The translations under genes were made by a program, and so were the position numbers. Below the pieces are notes generated by a model, which saw only the letters and a program-made list of their open reading frames with translations, ran no database searches and was not told where the DNA came from. 64,000 nt of DNA from Onishia taeanensis (GTDB taxonomy: Bacteria; Pseudomonadota; Gammaproteobacteria; Pseudomonadales; Halomonadaceae): assembly GCF_003268885.1 (NCBI RefSeq), contig NZ_QLSX01000010.1:23095-87094 (forward strand). Reading direction: 5' to 3'. Numbering within the stretch: position 1 is the first letter of the stretch; the number at the start of each line of letters is the position of its first letter. Positions 17,223 to 25,214 of this stretch are shown in pieces.

Positions 17223-18182
17223 TCAGCGGTTAGGGGAAGGTGCCATGATACCCGATGCGGACTTTGCTGTGATCGGGGGTGGCGCCAGTTGGTGGTCGAG
17301 GAAATCAAGCCCCGCCTCGATGGCCGGGCCGGCCGTGAGGAAGGTGGTGTAGTGGCCGCGCAATGTTAGCCGATACAGCGTATTGGGAATGCCGCGAGCG
17401 TCCAGGGCAGCATGGAAGACGTCGGCTTGCTCAATCGGCACCAGGCCGTCGAGGTTGCCATGAAAGAGGAAGAAGGGTGGGGCGCTGTCGCCAAGCTGGA
17501 GTAGCGGTGACGCTTGGCGATAGCGAGCCGGGTACTCGGCCTGAGTGCCGCCAATGAAGTCGGTAAGCAGACGTCCGTCGTCGAACCGCAGAAGGTCGGT
17601 CGGCGTGCCGCCGGCCAGCACGCCGGCAAGCCGTGTCTCTGGGCCTCCGTAGGGGCTGTCCAGTGGGTTGTCGGCATGCATCACGCCCAGCAAGCTGATG
17701 AGATGTGCGCCGGAGGAGTAGCCGACGCCGATGATGCGATCGGTATCGATACGCAAGCGTTCTGCCTGGTCACTGATCCAGTGCATGGCCTGCTGAAGGT
17801 CATGAAGCTGTGCAGGAAAGCGGTAGGTCGGTGCAAATCGGTAGTCGATGTTGACGGCCACGTAGCCGCGCTGAGCGAGGCGCTCGGCGATGGCGTCCAT
17901 GTCGGCCCGCTCGCGACGCTGCCAGCCTCCTCCATGAACGACCAGGGCGGCGGGCCTGAGCTCGGCGTCATCCGCGGTGGCCGGCAGGTAAACATCCGCC
18001 TGCAGGGGCTCTGGCCAGTTCTGTGGCGTGTAGGTGACGGCGTCGAGGCGACGTGTGTCGAGGGCGGCGGGTGTCTCGTCGAGGCCCAGCGGATAAGCCG
18101 CGCAGCCAGCTAGCAGCAGTGAATGCAGTAGCAACAGGAGTGGAATGGCCAGGCGGCGCGATAGCCGGGAAGCGACATGCAT
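17223..18182 (-). CDS. Lipoprotein alpha/beta hydrolase (esterase/lipase type)
   Basis: 319 residues. Starting at the ATG at 18182 (GGAG seven bases upstream) gives a short basic N-terminus, a leucine-rich core and the lipobox LLAGC, predicting a lipid-anchored envelope protein. The hydrolase core has the oxyanion motif VVHGGGW, the nucleophile elbow GVGYSSGAH and a late RGHYTTF with the probable catalytic histidine; the acid may be the Asp in HGNLDGLVP. This is the hormone-sensitive-lipase or BD-FAE-like group. An upstream ATG at 18266 would bury the signal sequence. The substrate is unknown. The gene lies upstream of ansA on the same strand with an 11-base gap. Confidence 0.82.
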   Translation of the reverse strand: MHVASRLSRRLAIPLLLLLHSLLLAGCAAYPLGLDETPAALDTRRLDAVTYTPQNWPEPLQADVYLPATADDAELRPAALVVHGGGWQRRERADMDAIAERLAQRGYVAVNIDYRFAPTYRFPAQLHDLQQAMHWISDQAERLRIDTDRIIGVGYSSGAHLISLLGVMHADNPLDSPYGGPETRLAGVLAGGTPTDLLRFDDGRLLTDFIGGTQAEYPARYRQASPLLQLGDSAPPFFLFHGNLDGLVPIEQADVFHAALDARGIPNTLYRLTLRGHYTTFLTAGPAIEAGLDFLDHQLAPPPITAKSASGIMAPSPNR

Positions 18183-18251
18183 GGCGGGGCTCCGTAAGTC
18201 AGGAAACGAGCCTAATGTAAAACCCTTGTATCGATCTTGTACAGACTGGCA

Positions 18252-18277
18252 CAAAAAAGGCGCCATATCGGCGCCTT
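18252..18277 (-). terminator. Intrinsic terminator of luxS-mtnN
   Basis: Stem AAGGCGCC / GGCGCCTT with the loop ATATC. On the minus strand it is followed by TTTTTT. It lies about 100 bases after the mtnN stop codon and before the hydrolase gene. Confidence 0.85.
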
Positions 18278-18309
18278 CCTCGTGAAGCGGTGTTCTGTCT
18301 CTAATGCTG

Positions 18310-18366
18310 TCTCGAGCGTACTCTCTCGAACGTACTGTTTCTAACGTACTGCCGCGAACGGGCTCT
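18310..18366. repeat. 14-bp degenerate tandem repeat, four units
   Basis: The cores GAGCGTACT, GAACGTACT, TAACGTACT and GAACGGGCT begin at 18314, 18328, 18342 and 18356, an exact 14-bp period. The array lies between the mtnN stop and its terminator, so it would be in the 3' untranslated part of the luxS-mtnN transcript. Confidence 0.75.
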
Positions 18367-18378
18367 CGACAGTCTGCC

Positions 18379-19128
18379 TCAGGCGTCCGTCAGAGCCTTC
18401 TGTCGGGGTTTCTCTGACATGCTGTCAATGCTGCCCAGGCGGGCGACCATGGCTTCGACCATCTGTGCCGAATGCTCGGCGGCCTGATCGATGAACGCCT
18501 TGAAGGAGATGTTGGACTCCTGTCCTGCGATGTCCGACAGGGCACGAATGACCACGAAGGGGCATCCGTAGAGATGGCAGGTCTGTGCGATGGCCGCAGC
18601 CTCCATCTCGGCGGCGAGCATGGTCGGAAAGCGGTCTCGGGTACGTGATACTGCTTCCGGGCAGGACATGAAGATGTCGCCGGTCGCGATCAGCCCTTCG
18701 ACGACCCTCAGTTCGCCCAGGGATTCGATACATTCCCTGGCGATGGCGACCAGCCGGCTATCGGGAAGATAGGCGGCCGGCATCTGCGGGACCTGGCCAT
18801 GCTCATAGCCGAAGACCACGGCGTCCACATCGTGATGACGTACCTCGGAGGAAATCACCACATCGCCTACGGCGAGGTCTTCGCCGAAGCCACCGGCGGA
18901 GCCGGTATTGATGACCACGTCGGGCTTGTAAACGTCCAGCAGCAGGGTGGTGCCTACCGCTGCATTCACCTTGCCGATGCCTGATTGCAGGATCACCACC
19001 TCAACGCCCTGAAGGCGTCCGGTGTGGAAGGTGCAACCAACATGCTCACGGGTGCGTCGATCCTCCAGGTGGGAGGCCAGCAGCGCTACCTCTTCGGCCA
19101 TGGCGCCGATGATGCCAATCTTTTTCAT
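18379..19128 (-). CDS. mtnN: 5'-methylthioadenosine / S-adenosylhomocysteine nucleosidase
   Basis: 249 residues. MtnN (Pfs) cleaves adenine from S-adenosylhomocysteine, 5'-methylthioadenosine and 5'-deoxyadenosine. The start KKIGIIGAMAEEVALL, the substrate motif GSAGGF, the AAEMEAAAIAQTC segment and the RALSDIAG motif with the catalytic aspartate are all present. The last 18 residues (SIDSMSEKPRQKALTDA) extend beyond the E. coli protein. The gene follows luxS after 24 bases on the same strand, so the two consecutive SAH-recycling enzymes are co-transcribed. The product S-ribosylhomocysteine is the LuxS substrate. Confidence 0.95.
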   Translation of the reverse strand: MKKIGIIGAMAEEVALLASHLEDRRTREHVGCTFHTGRLQGVEVVILQSGIGKVNAAVGTTLLLDVYKPDVVINTGSAGGFGEDLAVGDVVISSEVRHHDVDAVVFGYEHGQVPQMPAAYLPDSRLVAIARECIESLGELRVVEGLIATGDIFMSCPEAVSRTRDRFPTMLAAEMEAAAIAQTCHLYGCPFVVIRALSDIAGQESNISFKAFIDQAAEHSAQMVEAMVARLGSIDSMSEKPRQKALTDA

Positions 19129-19152
19129 GCGTGTGTCGCCTTGGTCATCGGA

Positions 19153-19620
19153 TCAGTCAAAAATGAGCTGCCATTCGTCGCGCTTGGCGAGGAAGCCGCG
19201 AGCGATCTCTTTGGCGCCTTCGAGGCTGTGGCTAGCGGCCCACCCGCACTGCATCTCGTTGCAGGCCGGCACTTCCTTAGCCTCGAGTACGTCCTCGAGC
19301 GTCTTTTCGATCAGCGTGAGGATACCGTCGTAGTCGTCGTGGTTGATCATCGCCCAGTAGAAACCGGTCTGACAGCCCATCGGGCTGATGTCGACGACCT
19401 TGTCGGTGTGGTTGCGCGACATTTCTGCCATCAGGTGTTCGAGGGAGTGTAGCCCCGGCATGTCCATGTGGTTCTGGTTCGGCTGGCAGATGCGCATGTC
19501 GTACTTGTAGATCTCGTCGCCATGCAGGCCGACGGTAACGCCGGCCAGGCGGACGTAGGGCGCTTTGACCTTGGTGTGGTCGAGATTGAAACTTTCGACG
19601 TTCATCTTCTGGTCGCTCAT
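19153..19620 (-). CDS. luxS: S-ribosylhomocysteine lyase LuxS
   Basis: 155 residues. LuxS splits S-ribosylhomocysteine into homocysteine and DPD, the precursor of autoinducer 2. The zinc ligands are in HSLEHLMAE (HxxEH) and in the later [13 protein letters not shown]. The catalytic cysteine is in [13 protein letters not shown]. From memory, the opening ([20 protein letters not shown]) and the [16 protein letters not shown] region look closer to the Bacillus/Deinococcus-type LuxS than to the enteric form. It precedes mtnN by 24 bases. The sequence does not show whether AI-2 serves as a signal here; no lsr genes are in the window. Confidence 0.95.
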   Translation of the reverse strand: MSDQKMNVESFNLDHTKVKAPYVRLAGVTVGLHGDEIYKYDMRICQPNQNHMDMPGLHSLEHLMAEMSRNHTDKVVDISPMGCQTGFYWAMINHDDYDGILTLIEKTLEDVLEAKEVPACNEMQCGWAASHSLEGAKEIARGFLAKRDEWQLIFD

Positions 19621-19739
19621 GTCACCTGACCTCGTCTAGCAAGTTGATTAGCTATTCCCCCAGTGACGAAACCACTAGGGCGAAAAAAGGGGATTCTAAC
19701 GTAATGAGCCGGCTGGCGCCTACTCAGGGCCGCTGCGCG

Positions 19740-20606
19740 TCATTCGGCCTTCATGGGATCATGGAGTTCCGCGGCGTAGAGAGTGTTCTCGAGCAGCGAG
19801 GCGACCGTCATCGGACCGACGCCGCCGGGGACCGGCGTGATGTAGCTGGCGCGTTCGGCGGCCGGGGTGAACTCCACGTCGCCGATCAGCTTGCCGTCAT
19901 CATTGCGGTTGATACCTACGTCAATGACGATAGCGCCTTCCTTCACCCACTCGCCCTTGACCAGCCCCGGCTTGCCTACTGCCACCACCAACAGGTCGGC
20001 GCGGCGCACCTGAGCCTCGAGGTCCTTGGTAAAACGGTGGCAGACGGTGGTGGTGCAGCCGGCCAGCATCAGCTCCAGGGCCATCGGTCGGCCGACGATG
20101 TTGGAGGCGCCAACGATGGTGGCGTCCAGTCCGCGCACGTTGAGGCCAGATTCCTGCAGCAGGGTCATAACACCCTTTGGCGTGCAGGGGCGCAGCAGTG
20201 GTAGGCGCTGAGCCAGGCGGCCGAGGTTGTAGGGGTGGAAGCCGTCGACGTCCTTGTCGGGCTTAATGCGCTCGAGAATAGGGCGCGGATCCAGGTGCTC
20301 GGGCAGCGGCAGCTGTACCAGGATGCCGTCAACGCGCTCATCGGCATTCAGCTCGTCGACCAGCGCCTCCAGATCGGCTTGGCTGGTGTCCGCGGGCAAC
20401 TGGTGGCGAAAGGAGATAATGCCGGCTTCTTCGCATGCGCGATGCTTGTTGCGGACATAGATTTCGGATGCCGCATCTTCACCGACCAGCACCACGGCCA
20501 GGCCTGGACTGCGTGCGCTGGATTCGTGACGGGCCGCTACCTGGCGGGCAACCTGTTGACGAACATGAGCGGCAATGGCCTTGCCATCGATCAGTTGGGC
20601 GGTCAT
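19740..20606 (-). CDS. folD: Bifunctional methylenetetrahydrofolate dehydrogenase / cyclohydrolase
   Basis: 288 residues. FolD oxidises 5,10-methylene-THF with NADP and hydrolyses methenyl-THF to 10-formyl-THF. The signature motifs are [16 protein letters not shown] (catalytic Tyr and Lys), [36 protein letters not shown] and [20 protein letters not shown]. The length equals the E. coli protein. It is a single gene on the minus strand, about 120 bases upstream of luxS, and is divergent from the tRNA cluster. A folate enzyme beside luxS-mtnN fits one-carbon and methyl-cycle metabolism, but folD is probably not part of that transcript. Confidence 0.95.
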   Translation of the reverse strand: MTAQLIDGKAIAAHVRQQVARQVAARHESSARSPGLAVVLVGEDAASEIYVRNKHRACEEAGIISFRHQLPADTSQADLEALVDELNADERVDGILVQLPLPEHLDPRPILERIKPDKDVDGFHPYNLGRLAQRLPLLRPCTPKGVMTLLQESGLNVRGLDATIVGASNIVGRPMALELMLAGCTTTVCHRFTKDLEAQVRRADLLVVAVGKPGLVKGEWVKEGAIVIDVGINRNDDGKLIGDVEFTPAAERASYITPVPGGVGPMTVASLLENTLYAAELHDPMKAE

Positions 20607-20743
20607 CGGCGTTTCCTAAAAAAGTTAAGTCGGCGGGCCGGCGGGGTATACCTGCAGCGGGCGACGAAAGATTGAGGGTGCTGATTTTCGCATGAGCTGG
20701 CCTCGAGTCAAAGCATGCTTGTGGGAGAGTGTGCGCTAAGGGC

Positions 20744-20771
20744 TTGACCAGCGGGCAAGGATGCGTAAAAT
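20744..20771 (+). promoter_or_regulatory. Promoter of the tRNA cluster
   Basis: TTGACC and TAAAAT are separated by 16 bases. A GC-rich discriminator (ACGCTCCGC) follows, as is common for stringently controlled stable-RNA promoters. It lies about 55 bases upstream of tRNA-Pro. Confidence 0.75.
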
Positions 20772-20826
20772 ACGCTCCGCATTGAGGCGGCAGTTTTCGC
20801 GTCAATGTTGTGCAGCTTGATGCCGA

Positions 20827-20903
20827 CGGGATGTAGCGCAGTCTGGTAGCGCGCCTGCTTTGGGAGCAGGATGTCGGGGGTTCGAATCCCTCCATCCCGA
20901 CCA
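20827..20903 (+). tRNA. tRNA-Pro (anticodon TGG)
   Basis: A 77-nt cloverleaf with a CGGGATG / CATCCCG acceptor stem, the anticodon loop TTTGGGA between CCTGC and GCAGG, a GGTTCGAATCC T-arm and encoded CCA. It is the first gene of a four-tRNA cluster. Confidence 0.97.
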
Positions 20904-20974
20904 TGTAACCTTTTGATTTTTTTACATAAAGGTCTTGGCAAGGGTTGCAGGTAAGAGTCTAGAGGCTTTAGAAT

Positions 20975-21051
20975 GCGCTCATAGCTCAATCGGATAGAGC
21001 AACGGCCTTCTAAGCCGTAGGTTGCAGGTTCGAGTCCTGCTGGGCGCGCCA
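20975..21051 (+). tRNA. tRNA-Arg (anticodon TCT)
   Basis: A 77-nt cloverleaf with a GCGCTCA / TGGGCGC acceptor stem, anticodon loop CTTCTAA between ACGGC and GCCGT, T-loop GGTTCGAGTCC, discriminator G and encoded CCA. Confidence 0.97.
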
Positions 21052-21105
21052 CTGGAAATTCGAGTGGTCGGCAGCAAGGCGAGTACCTGGCAAGCGAGTC
21101 GATAT

Positions 21106-21181
21106 GGTGGATGTAGCTCAGTGGTAGAGCCCCGGATTGTGGTTCCGGCTGTCGTGGGTTCGATCCCCATCATCCACCCCA
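21106..21181 (+). tRNA. tRNA-His (anticodon GTG), copy 1
   Basis: A 76-nt cloverleaf including the extra 5' G (G-1) that is specific for tRNA-His, opposite C73. The anticodon loop TTGTGGT lies within GCCCCGGATTGTGGTTCCGG, and CCA is encoded. Confidence 0.97.
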
Positions 21182-21209
21182 TTCGTCGCTTGTAGTGTGT
21201 TTTGGTAGT

Positions 21210-21285
21210 GGTGGATGTAGCTCAGTGGTAGAGCCCCGGATTGTGGTTCCGGTTGTCGTGGGTTCGATCCCCATCATCCACCCCA
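21210..21285 (+). tRNA. tRNA-His (anticodon GTG), copy 2
   Basis: Nearly identical to the copy at 21106. The only difference seen is CCGGTTGTCG instead of CCGGCTGTCG just after the anticodon stem. G-1 and encoded CCA are present. A 28-nt spacer separates the copies, indicating a recent tandem duplication. Confidence 0.97.
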
Positions 21286-21332
21286 TTACCTTCCCTCCTG
21301 ATATTCCTTACCCCTTCTTATTCTTAGGTTCG

Positions 21333-21357
21333 CGGCCAGCGGTCACGGGTCGTTTTT
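21333..21357 (+). terminator. Weak terminator candidate after the tRNA cluster
   Basis: A short stem CGGCC / GGTCG with one G-T pair is followed by TTTTT, about 50 bases after the last tRNA. The stem is short, so confidence is low. Confidence 0.35.
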
Positions 21358-21398
21358 GTGTGCCTGAGTTTTGTGTGTCTGGGTTTTGTGTGCCTTGA
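21354..21398. repeat. 15-bp tandem repeat, three units
   Basis: TTTTGTGTGCCTGAG, TTTTGTGTGTCTGGG and TTTTGTGTGCCTTGA follow one another exactly. The array lies in the 339-base gap between tRNA-His and tig, which otherwise holds the tig promoter. Confidence 0.8.
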
Positions 21399-21497
21399 TG
21401 TTGCGCCTATGGCGTCTTGGCCTGGGCGTCATCTCCGCAAGGTGGCCGGGTCGTCATTTTTAATGCCGTGAGCCCAAGGTTTTTGCCGCAATCCCCC

Positions 21498-21522
21498 TTG
21501 TAACAGGCAACAGCGCCCCCAT
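21498..21522 (+). promoter_or_regulatory. Sigma-32-like (heat shock) promoter of tig
   Basis: TTGTAA (21498-21503), 13 bases, then CCCCAT (21517-21522). This agrees well with the sigma-32 pattern CTTGAAA-N13/14-CCCCAT. It lies about 100 bases before the tig start codon and would drive tig and perhaps clpP-clpX. Confidence 0.6.
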
Positions 21523-21624
21523 AGTCATGGCATCGCGCTTGCCAGCGTGCATCGGGGTTCTTAGAATTGATCCCCTTTGACCATTCAACGCTTTTTCGAA
21601 CGCCCCAGTGGTAGAGGACTATTC

Positions 21625-22971
21625 ATGCAAGTTTCCGTCGAAACGACCTCCCAGATCGAACGTCGCGTCAAGGTTCAAGTGCCAGCGGCCGAGATCGATC
21701 AGGCCGTCGAGGCTCGCCTCAAGGACACCGCCAAGAACGCTCGCCTGAATGGCTTCCGCCCGGGCAAAGTGCCGATGGCCGTGGTCCGTCAGCGCTATGG
21801 GCAAGATGCGCGCAACGAAGTGGTGGGCGAGGTGATGCGTGAGCGTTACGTTCAGGCGATTACCCAGGAAAACCTCAACCCGGCGGGTTACCCGCAGATC
21901 GAGCCGACCGTCAATGAAAGCGGCCAGGATCTCGAGTTCGTCGCGACGCTGGAGATTTATCCGGAAGTCCAGCTGGCCGGCATCGAAGGCGCCGAAGTCG
22001 AGCGTCCGGTGGTCGAGGTGACTGATGCCGACGTCGAACAGATGATCGAGACGCTGCGCAAGCAGAATGCCTCCTGGGCTGAAGTCGATCGCGCCGCCGA
22101 AGACGGCGATCAGGTCACCCTCGACTTCCAGGGCTTCCTGGGCGACGAGCCGTTCGAAGGCGGCAGTGCCGAGAACCATGATCTGGTGATCGGTTCCGGC
22201 AGCTTCATTCCGGGCTTCGAAGAGCAGCTGGTCGGCGCCAAGGCCGGTGACGATACCGAGATCAAGGTGACCTTCCCGGAAGATTACCAGTCCGAGAACC
22301 TGGCCGGTCAGGATGCGACCTTCAAGGTCAAGGTCCACAAGGTCAGCGGGCAAGAGCTGCCGGCGATCGACGAAGCCTTTATCCAGCAGTTTGGTGTTGA
22401 AGGTGGCGATGTCGATACCTTCCGCGCCGAGATCAAGAAGAACATGACCCGCGAAGCCGCTCAGGCCGTCGACAACCGCGTCAAGCAGCAGGTACTAGAC
22501 GCGCTGAAGAAGGCCAACGACATCCCGGCGCCGCAGGCTCTGGTTCAGCAGGAAACCGATGCCCTCAAGCGCCAGGCCGCTCAGCAGTTTGGTCTGGGTG
22601 AAGACTTCGACGTTTCTCAGCTGCCCAACGAGCTGTTCGCCGAGCAGGCCAAGAGCCGCGTTCAGGTTGGCCTGCTGCTGGCAGAGGTCATCAAGGTCCA
22701 CGAAGCCGATGCGTCTGACGATGAGATCAAGGCCAAGGTCGAGGAACTGTCTCAGCAGTACCAGGATCCGCAGCAGGTCATCGATTACTACATGAGCAAC
22801 GATCAGCTCAAGAACCAGCTGAAGTCGTCGATTCTGGAAGAGAAGGCCGTGGCGGTTCTGCTCGAGCAGGCCACCGTGAAGGATGTCGAGATGTCCTACG
22901 AGCAGGCCCTGCAGGCGGCTCAGCAGCAAGCTGAAGCGGCCGAGGAAGAAGAGGACGACGCCAAGGCGTGA
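21625..22971 (+). CDS. tig: Trigger factor, ribosome-associated chaperone
   Basis: 448 residues. Trigger factor binds ribosomal protein L23 at the tunnel exit and shields nascent chains; it also has a peptidyl-prolyl isomerase domain. The ribosome-binding signature appears as LNGFRPGKVPMAVVRQRYG near residues 42-61. The FKBP-type PPIase segment GDQVTLDFQGFLGDEPFEGGSAENHDLVIGSG is near 160-195. The C-terminal helices end in an acidic tail (EAAEEEEDDAKA). The ATG at 21625 is chosen because the protein then starts QVSVETTSQIERRV like its homologues, with GAGG upstream; the ATG at 21577 adds 16 unrelated residues. It begins the tig-clpP-clpX block. Confidence 0.96.
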   Translation: MQVSVETTSQIERRVKVQVPAAEIDQAVEARLKDTAKNARLNGFRPGKVPMAVVRQRYGQDARNEVVGEVMRERYVQAITQENLNPAGYPQIEPTVNESGQDLEFVATLEIYPEVQLAGIEGAEVERPVVEVTDADVEQMIETLRKQNASWAEVDRAAEDGDQVTLDFQGFLGDEPFEGGSAENHDLVIGSGSFIPGFEEQLVGAKAGDDTEIKVTFPEDYQSENLAGQDATFKVKVHKVSGQELPAIDEAFIQQFGVEGGDVDTFRAEIKKNMTREAAQAVDNRVKQQVLDALKKANDIPAPQALVQQETDALKRQAAQQFGLGEDFDVSQLPNELFAEQAKSRVQVGLLLAEVIKVHEADASDDEIKAKVEELSQQYQDPQQVIDYYMSNDQLKNQLKSSILEEKAVAVLLEQATVKDVEMSYEQALQAAQQQAEAAEEEEDDAKA

Positions 22972-23090
22972 TCGACGACGGCAGTCGTTGGCAGTCCGGC
23001 TTCGGTCGGGCTGCCAGGCATGCTTTACTGTCTCCATGACGCCGCATAGGCGGGGTCGTAATCCAGTCATCGGATGAAGGACGTCACACA

Positions 23091-23711
23091 ATGGGCAACG
23101 AGTTCGATATTCAAAACGCTGGCGGCCTGGTGCCGATGGTGGTCGAGCAGAGCGCACGCGGTGAGCGCTCCTACGACATCTACTCGCGCCTGCTCAAGGA
23201 GCGTGTGATCTTCTTGGTGGGACCGGTGGAAGACTACACGGCCAACTTGGTAGTAGCGCAGCTGCTGTTCCTGGAGTCCGAGAATCCGGACAAGGACATT
23301 CACCTGTACATCAACTCACCGGGTGGGTCCGTCACGGCGGGTATGTCGATCTATGACACCATGCAGTTCATCAAGCCGGACGTTTCCACCGTCTGTATCG
23401 GTCAGGCGGCGAGCATGGGTGCGCTGCTGCTGACCGGTGGCGCCGCAGGCAAGCGTTATTGCCTGCCGAATTCACGCATGATGATCCACCAGCCGCTGGG
23501 CGGTTATCAGGGTCAGGCCTCGGATATCGAGATCCATACCAAGGAAATTCTCAGTATCCGTCAGCGTCTGAACCAGATCCTTGCCGATCATACCGGCCAG
23601 GATATCGAGACCATTGCCAAGGACACCGACCGTGATAACTTCATGACGGGTGCCCAGGCTACGGAATACGGTCTGATCGATGCCATGCTGGAGAAACGCC
23701 CGGCATCCTGA
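23091..23711 (+). CDS. clpP: ATP-dependent Clp protease proteolytic subunit
   Basis: 206 residues. ClpP forms the tetradecameric serine-protease chamber that degrades proteins fed by ClpX or ClpA. The catalytic serine is in [12 protein letters not shown], the histidine in [12 protein letters not shown] and the aspartate in the DTDRDNFM region. The loop [11 protein letters not shown] matches the oligomer interface of the family. Its short N-terminal propeptide resembles the E. coli one. It lies between tig and clpX on the same strand, with gaps of about 119 and 77 bases. That is the usual gammaproteobacterial order. Confidence 0.97.
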   Translation: MGNEFDIQNAGGLVPMVVEQSARGERSYDIYSRLLKERVIFLVGPVEDYTANLVVAQLLFLESENPDKDIHLYINSPGGSVTAGMSIYDTMQFIKPDVSTVCIGQAASMGALLLTGGAAGKRYCLPNSRMMIHQPLGGYQGQASDIEIHTKEILSIRQRLNQILADHTGQDIETIAKDTDRDNFMTGAQATEYGLIDAMLEKRPAS

Positions 23712-23788
23712 TAGCGTGGAAATCATCTCCAGCCACGATATGCAACTCCGGCGGCCCTTAAGGCCGCCGTCCGTAGAGAGGTACGCAA

Positions 23789-25069
23789 ATGGCCGACGGC
23801 AAAGGTAAGGACGAGAGCGGCAAGCTGCTGTACTGCTCGTTTTGTGGCAAGAACCAGAACGAAGTTCGGAAGCTGATCGCCGGCCCGTCCGTCTATATCT
23901 GCGATGAGTGCGTCGACCTGTGCAACGACATCATCCGCGAGGAGGTCCTCGAGGCCGATGCCGAAAGCGATGAAGATCGCCTGCCGGCACCGCGGGAGAT
24001 TCGGCACACCCTCGATGATTATGTGATCGGCCAGGACCGCGCCAAGATGGTGCTGTCGGTGGCGGTTTACAATCATTACAAGCGTCTGCGTGCCGAAGTG
24101 AAGAGCGACGAGGTGGAGCTTGGCAAGTCCAATATCCTCCTGATCGGCCCTACCGGCAGCGGCAAGACGCTGCTTGCCGAGACGCTGGCGCGCTTGCTCA
24201 ATGTTCCCTTCACCATCGCCGATGCCACGACCCTCACTGAGGCGGGCTATGTCGGTGAGGATGTCGAGAACATCATCCAGAAGCTGCTGCAGAAGTGTGA
24301 CTACGATGTCGACAAGGCTCAGAAAGGCATTGTTTACATCGACGAGATCGACAAGATCTCGCGCAAGTCGGACAACCCCTCGATTACCCGCGATGTCTCG
24401 GGCGAGGGCGTCCAGCAGGCGTTGCTCAAGCTGATCGAGGGCACCACGGCCTCGGTGCCGCCGCAGGGTGGTCGCAAGCATCCGCAGCAAGAGTTCCTGC
24501 AGGTTGATACGGGTAACATCCTGTTCATCGTCGGCGGTGCCTTCGCCGGTCTGGACAAGGTGATCCGGGAACGCGCCGAGAAGGGTGGCATCGGCTTCAA
24601 TGCCGAGGTCAAGAGCAAGGACGAGAGCAAGGGTGTGGGTGATGTGCTGCTCGACGTCGAACCCGATGATCTGGTCAAGTTTGGCCTGATTCCCGAGTTC
24701 GTGGGTCGCCTGCCAGTCATCGCGACACTCACCGAGCTCTCCGAGGATGCCCTGATCCAGATCCTCACCGAGCCCAAGAACTCGCTTGTCAAGCAGTATG
24801 TCAAGCTGTTCGAGATGGAAGGTGTGGAGCTCGACTTCCGCGAGGAGGCGCTGCGCGCCGTCGCCGAAAAGGCCATGGCTCGCAAGACCGGAGCGCGCGG
24901 ACTGCGTTCGATCCTCGAGGCGGTGCTGCTTGATACCATGTACGAGATTCCGTCGCTTGAGGGTGTCACCAAGGTGGTGATCGATGACTCCGTGATTCGC
25001 GGAGAAAGCGAGCCGCTGCTGATCTACTCCCAGCAGGAAGACAGCAAGGTGGCGGGCAAAGACGGCTAA
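23789..25069 (+). CDS. clpX: ATP-dependent Clp protease ATP-binding subunit ClpX
   Basis: 426 residues, an AAA+ unfoldase that hands substrates to ClpP. The N-terminal zinc-binding domain shows [11 protein letters not shown] and [10 protein letters not shown]. Walker A is [12 protein letters not shown] near residue 117, Walker B is [10 protein letters not shown], the pore loop is GYVGED and the ClpP-docking loop is GGIGFNAEV. The gene follows clpP and is closed by a strong terminator at 25089-25116, so it ends the tig-clpP-clpX unit and lon has its own promoter. Confidence 0.97.
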   Translation: MADGKGKDESGKLLYCSFCGKNQNEVRKLIAGPSVYICDECVDLCNDIIREEVLEADAESDEDRLPAPREIRHTLDDYVIGQDRAKMVLSVAVYNHYKRLRAEVKSDEVELGKSNILLIGPTGSGKTLLAETLARLLNVPFTIADATTLTEAGYVGEDVENIIQKLLQKCDYDVDKAQKGIVYIDEIDKISRKSDNPSITRDVSGEGVQQALLKLIEGTTASVPPQGGRKHPQQEFLQVDTGNILFIVGGAFAGLDKVIRERAEKGGIGFNAEVKSKDESKGVGDVLLDVEPDDLVKFGLIPEFVGRLPVIATLTELSEDALIQILTEPKNSLVKQYVKLFEMEGVELDFREEALRAVAEKAMARKTGARGLRSILEAVLLDTMYEIPSLEGVTKVVIDDSVIRGESEPLLIYSQQEDSKVAGKDG

Positions 25070-25088
25070 GGCCGTTCCCCTCCGGAGC

Positions 25089-25116
25089 AGGGGCCGCATC
25101 TGCGGCCCCTTTTTTT
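25089..25116 (+). terminator. Intrinsic terminator after clpX
   Basis: Stem AGGGGCCGCA / TGCGGCCCCT with a two-base loop, then seven T residues, 20 bases after the clpX stop codon. Confidence 0.92.
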
Positions 25117-25149
25117 CGCGCTCTTTTGTCCTGGCGGCCTGTGGCCGCG

Positions 25150-25176
25150 CTTGTAAAGGACGCCCGTTGCCCCCAT
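25150..25176 (+). promoter_or_regulatory. Sigma-32-like (heat shock) promoter of lon
   Basis: CTTGTAA (25150-25156), 14 bases, then CCCCAT (25171-25176), close to the sigma-32 consensus. It lies 38 bases before the lon start. The -35 element is the same CTTGTAA as in the tig promoter. Confidence 0.65.
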
Positions 25177-25214
25177 CACCTGTTCAATCATTCGAGCATT
25201 GAGGAACGTCTGCG

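Noticed and set aside
20708..21398. Small open frames across the tRNA cluster
   Set aside because: They overlap four well-formed tRNA genes on either strand and have no ribosome-binding site.
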